This document shows positions 25,175-37,000 of a stretch of DNA of 64,000 bases, piece after piece. Each line of letters opens with the position of its first letter. Position 1 is the stretch's first letter. Position numbers and translations under genes: made by a program. The notes beneath the pieces are model-generated. The model saw nothing but the letters and a program-made list of their open reading frames with translations. It was not told where the DNA came from and searched no databases. Origin of the DNA: Typhlomys cinereus (lineage: Eukaryota; Chordata; Mammalia; Rodentia; Platacanthomyidae); the NCBI GenBank assembly GCA_023101885.1, contig JALPQD010000912.1, forward strand, positions 69,085 to 133,084, in the 5' to 3' direction.

Positions 25175-25565
25175 TGTGCCACATTTCCATGGAACATGTT
25201 GAAGCAGGCCATGATTTTTCCAAAATAGTTAACCAAGTGAAGATGACTCAGATTCAAATGTTGCAAGTGCACTTCGTTGGTGTACGTATCCTACAGAAGT
25301 TTCTATACTGTAACTCTTTGTGATCAGGAGAAAGTCACCCTTGTTGTGCGACAGTCAATGGAACATTTACACGCAAGCCATGATATTCTGAAACAGTGAA
25401 CCAAGAAAGAAGGACTCAGAGTCAAATGTTGAAAGTGCTCTTCTTCTTAGCGGTAAGTATGCCACCAAAATTTCTATACTGTCATTCTTTTTGTTCAGGA
25501 GAGTATCACACTTGTTTTGCAATGTTTCCCTGGAACATGTTCACGCAGACTATGATTTTCCAAAA
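25175..25565. repeat. Recent duplication, copy 2
   Basis: Partner of 24003-24393. Both share private variants, for example TTCGTTGGTGTACG in m7 and GAAACAGTGAACC at the m7 end, that other m7 copies in the window lack. Confidence 0.85.
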
Positions 25566-26492
25566 TAGTGAACAAAGAGAGAAGGATTCAGAGTCAAATG
25601 TTGCAAGTTCTCTTCTTCTTAGCGGTAAGTATCCCACAAATTTTCTATACTGTCATTCTTTGTGTTCAGGTGAGTAGGACTTAGAGTGAAATGTTGGAAA
25701 TGCACTTCTTAGTTTTATGTATCCTACAGACATTTTGATACTGTATCTCTTTGTGTTCTGCAGAAAATTACACTTGTATTGCAATGTTTCCTTGGAACCT
25801 ATTCATGCAGGAGATGATTTCCAAAATAGTGAACCAAGTGCAGAGTTTTCAGAATCAAATGTAGGAAGTGCACTTCTTGTGTATAAGTATTCTAGAGAAG
25901 TTTCTGAACTGTAACATTTGCGTTCAGGAGAAAATCGTACATGTTTTGTGACATTTCCATGGAACATGTTCACGCAGGCCATGAATGTCTAAAATAGTGA
26001 ACCAAGTGAGGAGGATTTAGAGTCAAATGCTGGAAGGTCACCTCTTAGGGATAAGTATCCTACAGAAGTTTGTTTACTGTAACATTTGCGTTGAGGCGAA
26101 AATCATACATGTTCTGTGACATTTGCATGGCACATGTTCACACAGGCCATGATTTTACAAAATAGTGAACCAAGTGAGGAGGACTCTGAGTAAAATGTTG
26201 CAATTGCACTTCTTTAGGATAAGTGTCGTACAGAAGGTTCTATACTGTAACTCTTTGTGTTCAGGAGGAAATCACACTTGTACGACGTTTCCATGAAACA
26301 TATTCATGCATGTCATTCCCTTCCAATATCGTGAGCCAAGTGAAGAGGACTCACAGTCATATGTAGCATGTGCACTTCTTTGGAACAAGTATCCTACACA
26401 GGTTTCTAGACGGTAAAACTTTTTGTTCTGGAAAAAACAACATTCGTTTTGTGCTGACTCTACCAAATATGTACAGGCCTGTAATGAGCTTG

Positions 26493-26505
26493 AAAATAGT
26501 GACCA
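26493..26505 (+). other. Target-site duplication, left copy (L1-B)
   Basis: The 13-bp AAAATAGTGACCA in an m3 monomer immediately precedes the L1-B 5' end and is repeated exactly at 32891-32903 after its poly(A). The interrupted m3 reads continuously across the element. Confidence 0.95.
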
Positions 26506-26919
26506 CCTTTTCACCACACCCCGCTCCGCTGGTCGGGACATGTGCGCGAGATCCAGCCGGGCTTCACCCCGCGCCCTAGGTAAGTCCCCGTTCGGGCCCC
26601 GCCCACCAGGACCCCAGGTCAGCCCACAGGGACCTGGCTCTGACTCCCAACACCCATCCGGAGCCACGTGGGGGCTGAGGGACGAGGAGGACCTCCCCCT
26701 GGGCCTGAGCCCCGCCCCAGCTGCCCTCGGATTAAATAGCTTCACGCCGTCGCCCCCATCCTCCCTTTTCACCCCACCCCGCTCCACTGGTCAGGACACG
26801 TGCTCGGTCCAGCCGGGCCTCACCCAGCACCCTAGATAAGTCCCCGTTCGGGCCCCGCCCACCAGGACCCCAGGCCAAATAATTCAGTTTAGTGAAATTG
26901 AGAGATCTTAAGAGTTAAA
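26506..26919 (+). promoter_or_regulatory. L1-B 5'UTR with tandem ~257-bp promoter monomers
   Basis: A CpG-rich segment. A block starting CTTTTCACC at 26507 recurs at 26765. The internal landmark CCAGGACCCCAGG recurs at 26606 and 26862, giving a period of 256-258 bp. Monomer 1 is complete; monomer 2 stops at about 26874 and is followed by a 45-bp leader to the ORF1 ATG. ATTAAATAGC at 26731-26740 is TATA-like. Tandem promoter monomers are well known in mouse L1. Here the sequence and period differ from what I know of mouse monomers. Promoter activity is inferred. Confidence 0.85.
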
Positions 26920-27990
26920 ATGACAATGCCAAAGTCAAAGTGCAAATCCATGAGAAGCAACACTCAAGTAAACAAATTTCCCACTGAAGAAATTAATCCC
27001 ATAATGTTAGACTCCAACAAGAACAAACCTGCGGAAAAAGGCCAAGAAAGCCTCACCCAGGATAAGGTCTTTCAAAATATGATCATTACCATGTTCAATA
27101 CTATGAAAGAGGAAATCCAGGAGGAATTACATAATCGAATCAATCGCTTTGAAGAGGAACACAACAGACATCTGGAGGAGTTGAGAAAAACAGTGCAAGA
27201 AACAAAAAGTAGCATAGAGCAGTTAAAACAAACTCAAGCAGAGTTTAAAACTGAGCTAAAAGACAAGTTATCTTCAACCCAGAATGCCACAGAGAGTCTT
27301 ATCAACAGAACTAATGAAGCAGAAAACAGAATTTCAGACCTTGAAGATAAAGTGGGAGTACTAACCAGCTCAATGGAAGAGGTTGTTAAAGCCAAAAAGA
27401 TACTTGAGAGAAATATCAAAGAGATGTGGGACACCCTGAAGAAGCCTAACAAGCGTATTCATGGAATACCAGAGCAAGAATCTCAAAATACCACCCCTGA
27501 GGAAATTTTTCAAACGATCATCAAGGAAAACTTTCCTCATCTAAAAAAAGAGAGGCCCATTCATATACAAGAGCCAACCTGCACCCCAAACAGATACGAC
27601 CAAAATAGAAGCACGCCTCGGCAAATAATAGTTAAAACACTCCACATTCAAGATAAAGAACTGGTGCTGAGAGCTTCAAGGGAGAAAAAACAAGTCACTT
27701 TTAAAGGTAAACCTATTAAAATAACAAATGACTTCTCAGTCGAAACAGTAAAAGCAAGAAGAGCTTGGAGAGACATACTTCAAGTATTGCATGAGCAAAA
27801 ATGTCAACCCAGGATGATTTACCTTGCAAAACTATCAGTCATGATGGAGGGAGAAAGAAAAATTTTCCAGCACAAAGACAACTTTAAGGGAAACATGTCC
27901 ACCAAACCAGGCCTTCAAAAACTGCTAGAAATGATACTCAAGCGTGAAGAAAAAAACAGGCATATCCAGGAGAACAGAAGGCAAATATAA
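26920..27990 (+). CDS. L1-B ORF1p, RNA-binding chaperone, intact
   Basis: A 356-residue open frame of the same length and architecture as in L1-A: basic N terminus, coiled coil about 52-165, RRM-like segment from about 168, and C-terminal domain with REKKQVTFKG and ARRAWRD. Its product would form trimers and bind L1 RNA. The region equivalent to AFRNPNR in L1-A reads PTCTPNR here, a local divergence just before the strongly conserved YDQNRSTP stretch. Fifty bp separate its stop from ORF2. The open frame may reflect youth of the element rather than present activity, since ORF2 is broken. Confidence 0.95.
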   Translation: MTMPKSKCKSMRSNTQVNKFPTEEINPIMLDSNKNKPAEKGQESLTQDKVFQNMIITMFNTMKEEIQEELHNRINRFEEEHNRHLEELRKTVQETKSSIEQLKQTQAEFKTELKDKLSSTQNATESLINRTNEAENRISDLEDKVGVLTSSMEEVVKAKKILERNIKEMWDTLKKPNKRIHGIPEQESQNTTPEEIFQTIIKENFPHLKKERPIHIQEPTCTPNRYDQNRSTPRQIIVKTLHIQDKELVLRASREKKQVTFKGKPIKITNDFSVETVKARRAWRDILQVLHEQKCQPRMIYLAKLSVMMEGERKIFQHKDNFKGNMSTKPGLQKLLEMILKREEKNRHIQENRRQI

Positions 27991-28040
27991 CACCATTAAA
28001 AGCGAAGCAATATACTTATAAAAGCTACTAAACATAATAA

Positions 28041-31000
28041 ATGTCTGGAATTAACAATAGTTTCTCCATTATAACACTAAATGTTAATGGACTTAATTCA
28101 CCGATCAAGAGACACAGATTACAAACTTGGATTAAAAATCACAATCCATCAATCTGCTGCCTGCAGGAAACCCATCTCACCCCAAAAGATAGGCACATCC
28201 TAAGAATGAAAGGCTGGTCCAAAATCTTGCAAGCTAATGGAACCAGGAAACAGGCAGGGGTAGCCATTATGCTATCAGACAAAGTGGACTTCAAACCAAA
28301 GAAAATTATAAGAGACACAGATGGATACTACATTTTAGTCACAGGTACAATTCACCAGGAAGACTTCACAATACTGAACATATATGCACCCAATACCGGC
28401 CCCTCCACCTTCATTAAGAAAAGCCTACAGCGTCTAAAGCAGGAAATCAACCCCCAAACGATAATTCTTGGGGACTTCAACACCGCCCTGTCAACATGGG
28501 ATAGATCAACAGGTCAAAAGCTTAACAGAGACACTTTGGAACTTAATCAAACCCTGAAAGAAATGGACCTTACAGATCTCTATCGAACTTTTAACCTACG
28601 CACCAAAGAATACACATTTTTCTCAGCAGCACATGGAACTTTCTCCAAAATAGATCACATATTGGGCCACAAAATGAATCTACACATATACAAGAAAGTT
28701 GAAATTCTAACCTGTGCCCTATCAGACCACCACGGCCTAAAGCTAGACATCCACAACACATCAAACAAGAGAAAATACACTAACTCCTGGAAACTTAACA
28801 CTATGATGCTGAATGAGAACTGGATTCAGGAAGAAATTAAAAAGGAAATTCAAGATTTCCTGAAAGTGAATGATAACGAAAATATAACCTACCAAAATCT
28901 CTGGGACACAATAAAAGCTGTTCTAAGAGGTAAGTTCATAGCTCTTAATGCCTACGTCAAAAAAATGGAAACATCAGAAATAAACAACTTAACAATGCAG
29001 CTTAAAGCTTTAGAGAAACTTGAGCAATCTGATCCCAAAAGCAGTAGAAGAGAAGAGATTAGCAAAATAAGGGGAGAAATATCTGAAATCGAAACTAGAA
29101 AACAATAGAAAAAATCAACCAGTCAAAAAGCTGGTTCTTTGAAAAAATCAACAAGATTGACACACCCCTAGCTAAACTAACCAAAAGCAAGAGAGAGAAA
29201 ACCCAAATTAACAAAACTAGAAATGAACATGGAGTTATAAGTACTGATACCCAAGAAATCCAGAGAATTATAATATCATATTTCAAAAACTTATACTCTG
29301 TGAAGTTTGACAACACAAAAGAGATGGATGAATTTCTAAGTAAACACAACTTACCTAAATTGAATCAGGAAGTTGTGAATTATTTAAATAGTCCTATAAC
29401 ATATAAGGAAATTGAGCAAGTAATCTCGAATCTTCCCACCAAAAAATGTCCTGGACCAGATGGATTCAGCACAGAGTTCTACCAGACATTTAAGGAGTTA
29501 ATAACACCAATACTCCTTAAACTGTCCCATCAAATAGCAAAGGAAGGAACACTACCAAATTCCTTCTATGAAGCTAATATCGTCTTAACCCCAAAACCTA
29601 ATAAAGATTCACTTAAGAAAGAAAACTATACGCCGATCTCCCTGATGAATACAGACGCAAAGATTCTCAACAAAGTCTTAGCAAATCGGATTCAAAAATA
29701 TATTAAAAAGATCATTCATGGGGACCAAGTAGGCTTCATCCCCGGCACACAAGTTTGGTTCAACATACGCAAATCAATAAATGTAATTCATCATGTAAAC
29801 CAGTCCAAAGTCCAAGACCACATGATACTCTCGATAGATACAGAAAAAGCTTTTGTCAAGATCCAACAGCCTTTTATTGTCAAAACGCTAGAGACAGTGG
29901 GAATGGAAGGAACCTTAATCAATATAATAAAAGCTATATACAACAAGCCCACAGAAAGGATTATGCTCAATGGGGAACAACTGGAATCATTCCCACTTTG
30001 ATCAGGAACTAGACAAGGCTGTCCACTCTCACCACTTCTATTCAATATTGTACTTGAAGTCTTAGCTGAAGCCATAAGACAAGAAAGGGACATAAGAGGG
30101 ATTCAAATCGGCAAGGAAGAAGTCAAGCTATCCTTATTTGCAGATGACATGATCTTATACCTGAGTGATCCCACAAACTGCACCAGGAAGCTCCTGGAAC
30201 TAATTGAGAAGTACAGCGAGGAGGCAGGATACAAATAAATGTGCAAAAATCAGAGGCCTTCCTATATGCCCAGAATGAAAGAAGTGAAAAAGCCTTGAGA
30301 GAAACCATACCATTTACTATAACCCCTAAAAAAATGAAATACCTCGGTATAAACCTAACTAAGGAGGTAAAAGACCTTTACAATGAAAACTTTAAAACCC
30401 TAAAGAAATTGCAGAAGACACCAGAAGGTGGAAAGACCTCCCATGTTCCTGGATTGGCAGAATCAACATCGTAAAAATGACCTTCCTACCAAAGGCAATA
30501 TACAGATTCAATGCTATACCAATCAAAATCCCAAAGCAATTCTTCAAAGAAGTTGAAACATACAATCTCAAAGTTCATATGGAGGCACAAACGACCCAGG
30601 ATAGCAAAAACAATCCTGAGTAACAAAAACACAGCTGGAGGTATTACCATACCAAACCTAAGTCTATACTAAAAATCCATAGTTACAAAGACAGCCTGGT
30701 ACTGGCTCCAAAATAGACACACAGATCAATGGATAAGGATTGAAGACCCAGATATAAGCCCACAAAGTTACAGCCATTTGGTCTTTGACAAAGGGGCCCA
30801 AAGAATCCAATAGAAAAAGAACAGCATCTTCAACAAATGGTGCTGGCAAAACTGGATCTCCACATGCAGAAGATTAAAGCTGGACCCGTACTTGTCACCA
30901 TGTACAAGACTTAATTCCAAATGGATCAAGGACCTTGATATCAGACCAGAGACTATACAAACCATAGTTGAAAGGATAGGGAACTCCCTCGAGCTGATTG

Positions 31001-31857
31001 GGCTAGGCCAACATTTCCTAAACACACATCCAATGGCACAGTCCCTGCTACCAACTCTCAACAGTTGGTATCTTGCAAAATTAAAGAGCTTCTGTTCAGT
31101 AAAAAGATTGTCACACGAGCTCAAAGGCAAACCACAGAATGGGAGAAAATCTTCACTAACCACATATCTGATAGAGCTCTACTGTCCAGAGTGCACAAAG
31201 AACTTAGAAAACTAAACAACAAGGAAACCAATGGTCCAATTAAGAAATGGTCCCTGAAACTTAAAAGAAATTTTACCAGATGAAATTAAAATGTCTAACA
31301 AATATCTTTAAAAATGCTCCACTTTTTTAGCCATCAGGGAAATGCAAATCAAAACTTCCCTGAGATATCATCTCACCCCTGTCAGGATGGCAAAAATCCA
31401 CAATACAAACAACAACAAGTGCTTGAGAGGATGTGGAGAGAGGAGAACTCTGCTACATTGCTGGTGAGAATGCGGGCTCACACAGCCATTCTGGTGAGCC
31501 GTCTGGAGATTCTTAAAGAAATTAAAGATTGAAATGCCATATGACCCTGCTATCCCACTTTTGGGAATAACCCCCCATGCAGCAGAGGTTCACCTCGATA
31601 GCACAAGCTCGACCATGTTCATAGCAGCATTGTTTACAATAGCAAAGTCATGGAATCTACCTAAATGTCCAACATTTGACGAATGGATAAGGAAACTGTG
31701 GTACATCTATACAATGGAGTACTACTCAGCCATCAAAAATGATGAATTACTGGAATTTGCTGGGAAATGGATGTCATTAAAAAGAATTATATTAAGTGAA
31801 GTATCCCAAACCCAGAAAATTAAGCGCCGTATGTACTCCCTAATAGGTGGCTCCTAG
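28041..31857 (+). pseudogene. L1-B ORF2, multiply disabled
   Basis: Homologous along its length to L1-A ORF2. The endonuclease half is intact (N14, E43, GDFNT, SDHHGL) to about 29096, where loss of one base truncates the frame at 29108. Open frame resumes through the RT core with [13 protein letters not shown], then a TGA at 29999-30001 replaces a conserved arginine codon, as expected of CpG decay. FADD is preserved (30138-30149). Further lesions are a one-base loss near 30234, a four-base loss near 30408, and a TAG in a conserved tryptophan position near 30811. The C-terminal part ending LIGGS (31857) is recognisable. No active enzyme is expected, though a free endonuclease-domain fragment could in principle be translated. 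Confidence 0.93.
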
Positions 31858-32890
31858 TACCAAACTCACCCAGCCCACATTGAGACACTCAAAAGTAAAC
31901 CTATGTAACACAGTAATTGCAAGGATTATGAACAAGAGAGATGAGTTAGGAGGGCCACAGCAGAAAAAAGGAGAGAGGGAACCATGTTACAGCAGAGAAA
32001 ATAGGCCTCCATCAAGGTCTGCAAGTAAGTAATGAGAAACCTGGTTAAGTTCACAGACGTTCTTTCCTGATCTCACCAGAAGGGGAGGGCATATAGTCTA
32101 GCAGATAAAAAGTAATCATTTTGCAAATGGGTGATGGACCCCTCCCTCACTGAGGTTTCCTACTCTTACTACATCTACCCTTGAATGTGCTATTATAACA
32201 AGACTCCAGTTTAACAGCTTTTTGTCTCTGGCCAGGGGGTGACATACAGTGCCCAGCAGAATGGAGTGAAGGGCATTTCAGGAGCAGCAAAACTGCAAAA
32301 GAAATTCAACAAACCACAATCCAGAACTTCAGAGACTATATCAATCACATAGAACTAGGCCAGCCTAATCTCTCCCCATCCTGGAGCTCAAGGACATTTG
32401 CGGAAGAGGGGGCGGTAAGATTGTAAGAGCAAAAGGATGGGAGGAGCAACGTTTGCAAGATTCTCAACAATAGTTGGGGCCAAAGTAATCATAATGGGAC
32501 TTTGCATGCCCTGCGCAATGTCCAGCGCACTGTTGCCCTCATAAAGTCTAGCATCTGTTAAGGGCACCGAGACCCCTGGAGGCAAGGGATTGACAGCCAT
32601 AGTAGTGATCTTGTCCTTAAGGGGAACAAGAGAAAGGGCTTATGGAAATGCTACTGGGTCCTTATATGTCATCGGAGAGGAGGACCCAGTGGAGAGTTAG
32701 GCGTACACAATAAAGGACTCTCTGGGAATTGGGGGGGAGGCACTGGGGGATGGGGAGGGGGAGGAGGGGGTTTGGGGGGAGGAGGGGGGAAGGAGGGAAC
32801 AGGTAAAAAATTTTTAAATGTATAATTAAATTTTTAATAAAAAAATAAATAAATAAATCTATATAAAAGCTAAAAAAAAAATAATAAAAT
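31858..32890 (+). other. L1-B 3'UTR, poly(A) signal and tail
   Basis: A type 1 3'UTR with a strongly G-rich tract at about 32728-32800. AATAAA hexamers lie at 32836-32841 and 32844-32849. The tail has two A-rich runs separated by about 13 bp (CTATATAAAAGCT, ~32859-32871). That interruption could be a minimal transduction, tail slippage or simple decay. Confidence 0.9.
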
Positions 32891-32983
32891 AAAATAGTGA
32901 CCAAGTGAGGAAGTGTCAAATTCTCGTTTCACTTTCACGTCTCAGTGATAAGAATCCTGTAGATGTTCATACGTTGTAACTTT
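32891..32983. repeat. Satellite block S3 (m3/m4 remnant between two L1s)
   Basis: It begins with the right copy of the L1-B target-site duplication (32891-32903), continues the interrupted m3 monomer, and runs into m4 as far as GTTGTAAC, where the poly(T) of L1-C starts. It is only about 90 bp long and separates two L1 3' ends in opposite orientation. Confidence 0.95.
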
Positions 32984-34001
32984 TTTTTATATAATACATT
33001 TTTATTATTATTTCAGCTCATACAAACAATAGGTACACCAGTTTCCTCCCTCCCTCCTCCTCCCCACCGAGCCCCCTACTCCCCCTCCCCTCACCTCCCG
33101 CCCCAAACTCCCGTGCCTCCCGCCCTGATTCCCACAGTCCTTTCTTGTGCATGACTAACTCTCCTCTGGGCCCTCCTCTCTGATGACGTGAAAGGACCCC
33201 GTGGCATTTCCCTGAACCCCTTCCTGTATTCCCTTTAAGCATAGGAACACTACTGTGGCTGTCAATCCCTTGCCTCCAAGGATCTTGGTGCCTTTAGTGT
33301 GTTGGACATTGCGCCGGGCATACACTGTCCAATTATGAGTGCATTGGCCCTAACTTGTGTGGAGTATCTTGCAAATCATTGCTCCTCCCATCCTTTTGCT
33401 CTTACACTCTTACCGCCCCCTCTTCTGCAAATGTCCCTGAGTTTCAGGATGGGGATTGATTAGTCTGGCCTAGTTCTAGGTCGTTGATATGGAGTCTCTA
33501 AAGTTTTGGATTGTGGTTCGTTGATTTTCTTTTGCAGTTTTGTTGCTCCTGTAATGCCCTTCACTCCATCGGGATGGGCACTGTATGTCACCCCCTGGCC
33601 AGAGACAGAAAGCTGTTAAACTGGAGTCTTATTATAAAAGCACATTCAAGGGTAGATGTAATGCTTATACCCAAAATTGGAATCACAGGGTCATATGGCC
33701 TTGGGCAATGGGAGGGATCAATCACCCATTTGCAAAATGGTTACTGTTTAATCTGCTGGACTATATGCCTCCCCTTCTGGTGAGTTCATACCTCCTTAGT
33801 TGTAAATGATCAGGAACGAATTATGAACTTAACTAGGTGTCCCATTACTTTCTTGCAGTCCTTGTTGGAGGCCTATTTTCTGAACTTTAACATGGTCACT
33901 TCTCTCCTTGATACTTTTGTGGCCCTCCAACCCCATCTCTCCTGTTCATAATCCTTGCAATTACTGCAGGTAATACATAGATTTACCTATGAGTGTCTCA
34001 A
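32984..34001 (-). mobile_element. L1-C, 5'-truncated type 2 LINE-1 (3'UTR only)
   Basis: About 1.02 kb. Poly(T) at 32981-32988 joins the type 2 3' terminus (minus strand ending GAAATAATAATAAAAATG), a G-rich tract and the 3'UTR. It stops just short of the ORF2 stop region at 34001. It has no coding sequence. It entered an m4 monomer at TTTTT/A. The far side resumes in an m7 monomer, so there is no duplication, and about 2.7 monomers appear missing relative to the HOR order. It has a ~30-bp deletion near 33295 relative to D and F. A 36-bp insert at 33663-33698 resembles part of L1 ORF2. Confidence 0.9.
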
Positions 34002-37000
34002 GATATGTGTCGTACAGAAGTTTCTATATCATAACTCTTTGTTCAGGAGAAAATCACACTTCTTGTGCAACAGTCAATGGAACATTTACATGCAAGCCAT
34101 GATATTCCAAAATATTGAACTAAGAGAGAAGGTCTCAGAATCAAATGTTGCAAGAGCTCTTCATCTTAGTGGTAAGTATCCCACCAAAGTTTCTATACTG
34201 TCATTCTTTGTGTTCAGGAAAGTATCACACTTGTTTTGCAATGTTTCCCTGGAACATGTTCACACAGGTTATGATTTTACAAAATATTGAACCAAGTGAG
34301 GAGGACTCAGAGTCAAATGTTGGAAGTGCACTTCTTAGTGATAAGTATCCTACAGAAGTTTCGATACTGTACCTCTTTGTGTTATGCAGAAAATCACATT
34401 TGTTTTGCCTCGTTTCCATGGAACCTATTCATGCACGAGATGATTTCCAAAATAGTGACCCAAGTGAGCAGGATCCTGAGTCAAATCGTGCAAGTGCACT
34501 TCTTTAGGATAAGTGTCCTACAAAAGTTTCTATGCTGTAACTCTTTGTGTTCAGGAGGAAATCACACTGGTTTTGTGACGTTTTCATGGAGTATGTTCAC
34601 GCAGGCCTTGATTTTCCAAAATGGTGTACCAAGTGAAGAGGACTGAGAGTCAAATGTTGGAAGTGCACTTCGTAGGGATAGTATCCTACCGAAGATTCTA
34701 TACTGGAACACTTTGTGTTCAGGAGAAGATCATACTTGTTTTGCGACATTTGCATATAACATATTCACGCAGCCCATGACTTTCCAAAATAGTGAAGCAA
34801 GGGAGGAGGACTCAGAGTCAAATATTGCAAGTGCACTTCTTTGTGGTAAGTATCCTACAGAAGTTTCGATACTGTACCTCTTTGTGTTCTGCAGAAAATA
34901 ACACTTGTTTGCCTATGCGTCCATGGAACCTATTCATGCAGGAGATGATTTCCAAAATAGTGAACCAAGTGCGGAGGATTCAGAATCAAATGTAGGAAGT
35001 GCACTTCTTGAGGATAAGTATCCTAGAAACGTTTCTACACTGTAACATTTGCATTCAGGAGAAAACCATACTTGTTTTGTGACATTTGCATGGAACTTGT
35101 TCACACAGGCCATGAATTTCCAAAATAGTGAACCAAGTGAGGAGGATTTAGAGTCAAAGGCTGGAAGTGCACCTCTTAGGGATAAGTATCCTACAGAAGT
35201 TTGTATACTGTAACATTTGGGTTCAGGAGAAAATCATACTTGTTTTGTGACATTTGCATGGCAACTGTTCACACAGGCCATGATTTCACAAAATAGTGAA
35301 TCCTGTAGATGTTCAAGTGAGCAGGATCCTGAGTCAAATCGTGCAAGTGCAATTCTTTAGGATAAGTGTCATACAGAAGTTTCTATACTGTAACTCTTTG
35401 TGTTCAGGAGGAAATCACTCTTGTTGTATGACGTTTCCATGAAACATGTTCATGCATGTCATTCCCTTCCAAAATCGTGAACCAAGTGAAGAGGACTCAC
35501 TGTCATATGTAGCATGTGCACTTCTTAGGGACAAGTATCCTACACAGGTTTCTAGATGGTAAAACTTTGTGTTCTGGAGAAATCAACATTCGTTTTGTGC
35601 TGATTCTACCAACTATGTTCAGGCCTTTAATGAGCTTGAAAATAGTGACCAAGTGAGGAAGCATCAAGTTCACATGTTTCTCTTTCACTTCTCAGTGATA
35701 ATAATCCTGTAGATGTTCATACGTTGTAACTTTTTATATTCAGGAGAAAATCACACTGGTTCTGTGACGTTTTCATGAAATATGTTCACACAGGCCTTGA
35801 TTTTCCAAAATGGTGAACCAAGTTACGAGGACTGATAGTCAAATGTTGGAAGTGCACTTCTTAGGGATAAGTATCCTACAGAAGATTCTATACTATAACA
35901 CTTTGTGTTGAGGACAAGGTCATACTTGTTTTGCGACATTTGCATATAACATGTTCACGCAGGCCATGATTTTCCAAAATAGTGAACCAAGTGAGGAGGG
36001 TTCAGAATCAAACATTGCACATGCACTTCTTACCGGTAAGTGTCCTACGGAAGTTCCTATAGTGTAACTCTTTGTGTTCAGGAGAAAATAACAGTTGTAG
36101 TGCCACATTTCCATGGAAGATGTAGAAGCAGGTCGTGATTTTTCCAAAATAGTTAACCAAGTGAGGATGACTCAGAGTCAAATGATGCAAGTGCACTTCA
36201 TTCGGATATGTATCCTACAGAAGTTTATATACTGTAAGTCTTTGTGAACAGGAGAAAGTCACACTTGTTGTGCGACAGTCAATGGAACATTTACACGCAA
36301 GCCATGATATTCCAAAATAGTGAACCAATAGAGAAGGACTCAGAGTCAAATGTTGCAAGTGCTCTTCTTCTTAGCGGTAAGTATGCCACCAAAGTTTCTA
36401 TACTGTCATTCTTGGTGTTCAGGAGAGTATCACACTTGTTTTGCAATGTTTCCCTGGAACATGTTCATGCAGCCTTTGATTTTGCAAATTAGTGAAGCAA
36501 GTGAGGAGGACTCAGAGTCAAGTGTTGGAAGTGCACTTTTTAGTGGTAAGTGTCCTACAGAAGTTTCGATACTGTACCTCTTTGTGTTCTGCAGAAAATC
36601 ACACTTGTTTTGCGATGTTTCCATGGAACCTATTCATGCAGGAGTTGATTTCCAAAATAGTGAACCAAGTGCGGAGGATTCAGAATCACATATAGGAAGT
36701 GCACTTCTTGGGCATAAGTACCCTAGAGAAGTTTCTACACTGTAACTTTTTGCGTTCAGGAGAAAATCATACTTGTTTTGTGACATTTGCATGGAACATG
36801 TTCACATAGGCTATGAATGTTCAAAATAGTGAACCAAGTTAGGAGGATTCATAGTCAAATGCTGAACGTGCACCTCTTAGGGATAAGTATCCTACAGAAG
36901 TTTGTATACTGTACCATTTGTGTTCAGGAGAAAATCTTACTTGTTTTGTGACATTTGCATAGCACATGTTCACACAGTCCATGATTTTACAAAATAGTGA

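Larger units (their letters stand above)
16841..26505. repeat. Satellite block S2
   Basis: About 57 monomers. It starts inside an m5 monomer, after 11 bp (16830-16840) matching neither neighbour. The five-monomer HOR m1-m2-m3-m4-m5 runs to about 18700 (m3 landmark at 17412 and 18283, 871 bp apart). Ten-monomer organisation follows, with m3 landmarks at 19628, 21819, 23504 and 24684: spacings of 2191 (13 monomers, including m10/m5 and m6/m9 hybrids), 1685 (regular) and 1180 (seven monomers). An m5 with an internal deletion lies near 24985, and a partially duplicated m8 near 25560-25680. The block ends at the 5' end of L1-B. Confidence 0.95.
26506..32890 (+). mobile_element. L1-B, full-length type 1 LINE-1
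   Basis: Order on the plus strand: 5'UTR with nearly one and a half monomers (26506-26919), intact ORF1 (26920-27990), 50-bp spacer, broken ORF2 (28041-31857), 3'UTR and A-rich tail ending at 32890. A perfect 13-bp target-site duplication flanks it, so this is a clean target-primed insertion. The nick on the bottom strand would be TATTTT/C, compatible with L1 endonuclease preference. It belongs to the same subfamily as L1-A in 5'UTR, ORFs and 3'UTR. ORF2 carries at least three frameshifts and two stop codons, so it is older or less constrained than L1-A. Confidence 0.97.

Noticed and set aside
26420..26840. GC-rich open frames at 26423-26839 (plus) and 26272-26787 (minus) as possible genes
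   Set aside because: They lie across the L1-B 5'UTR monomers and the adjoining satellite. Absence of stops reflects GC content, and the predicted peptides resemble no family and span the insertion boundary.
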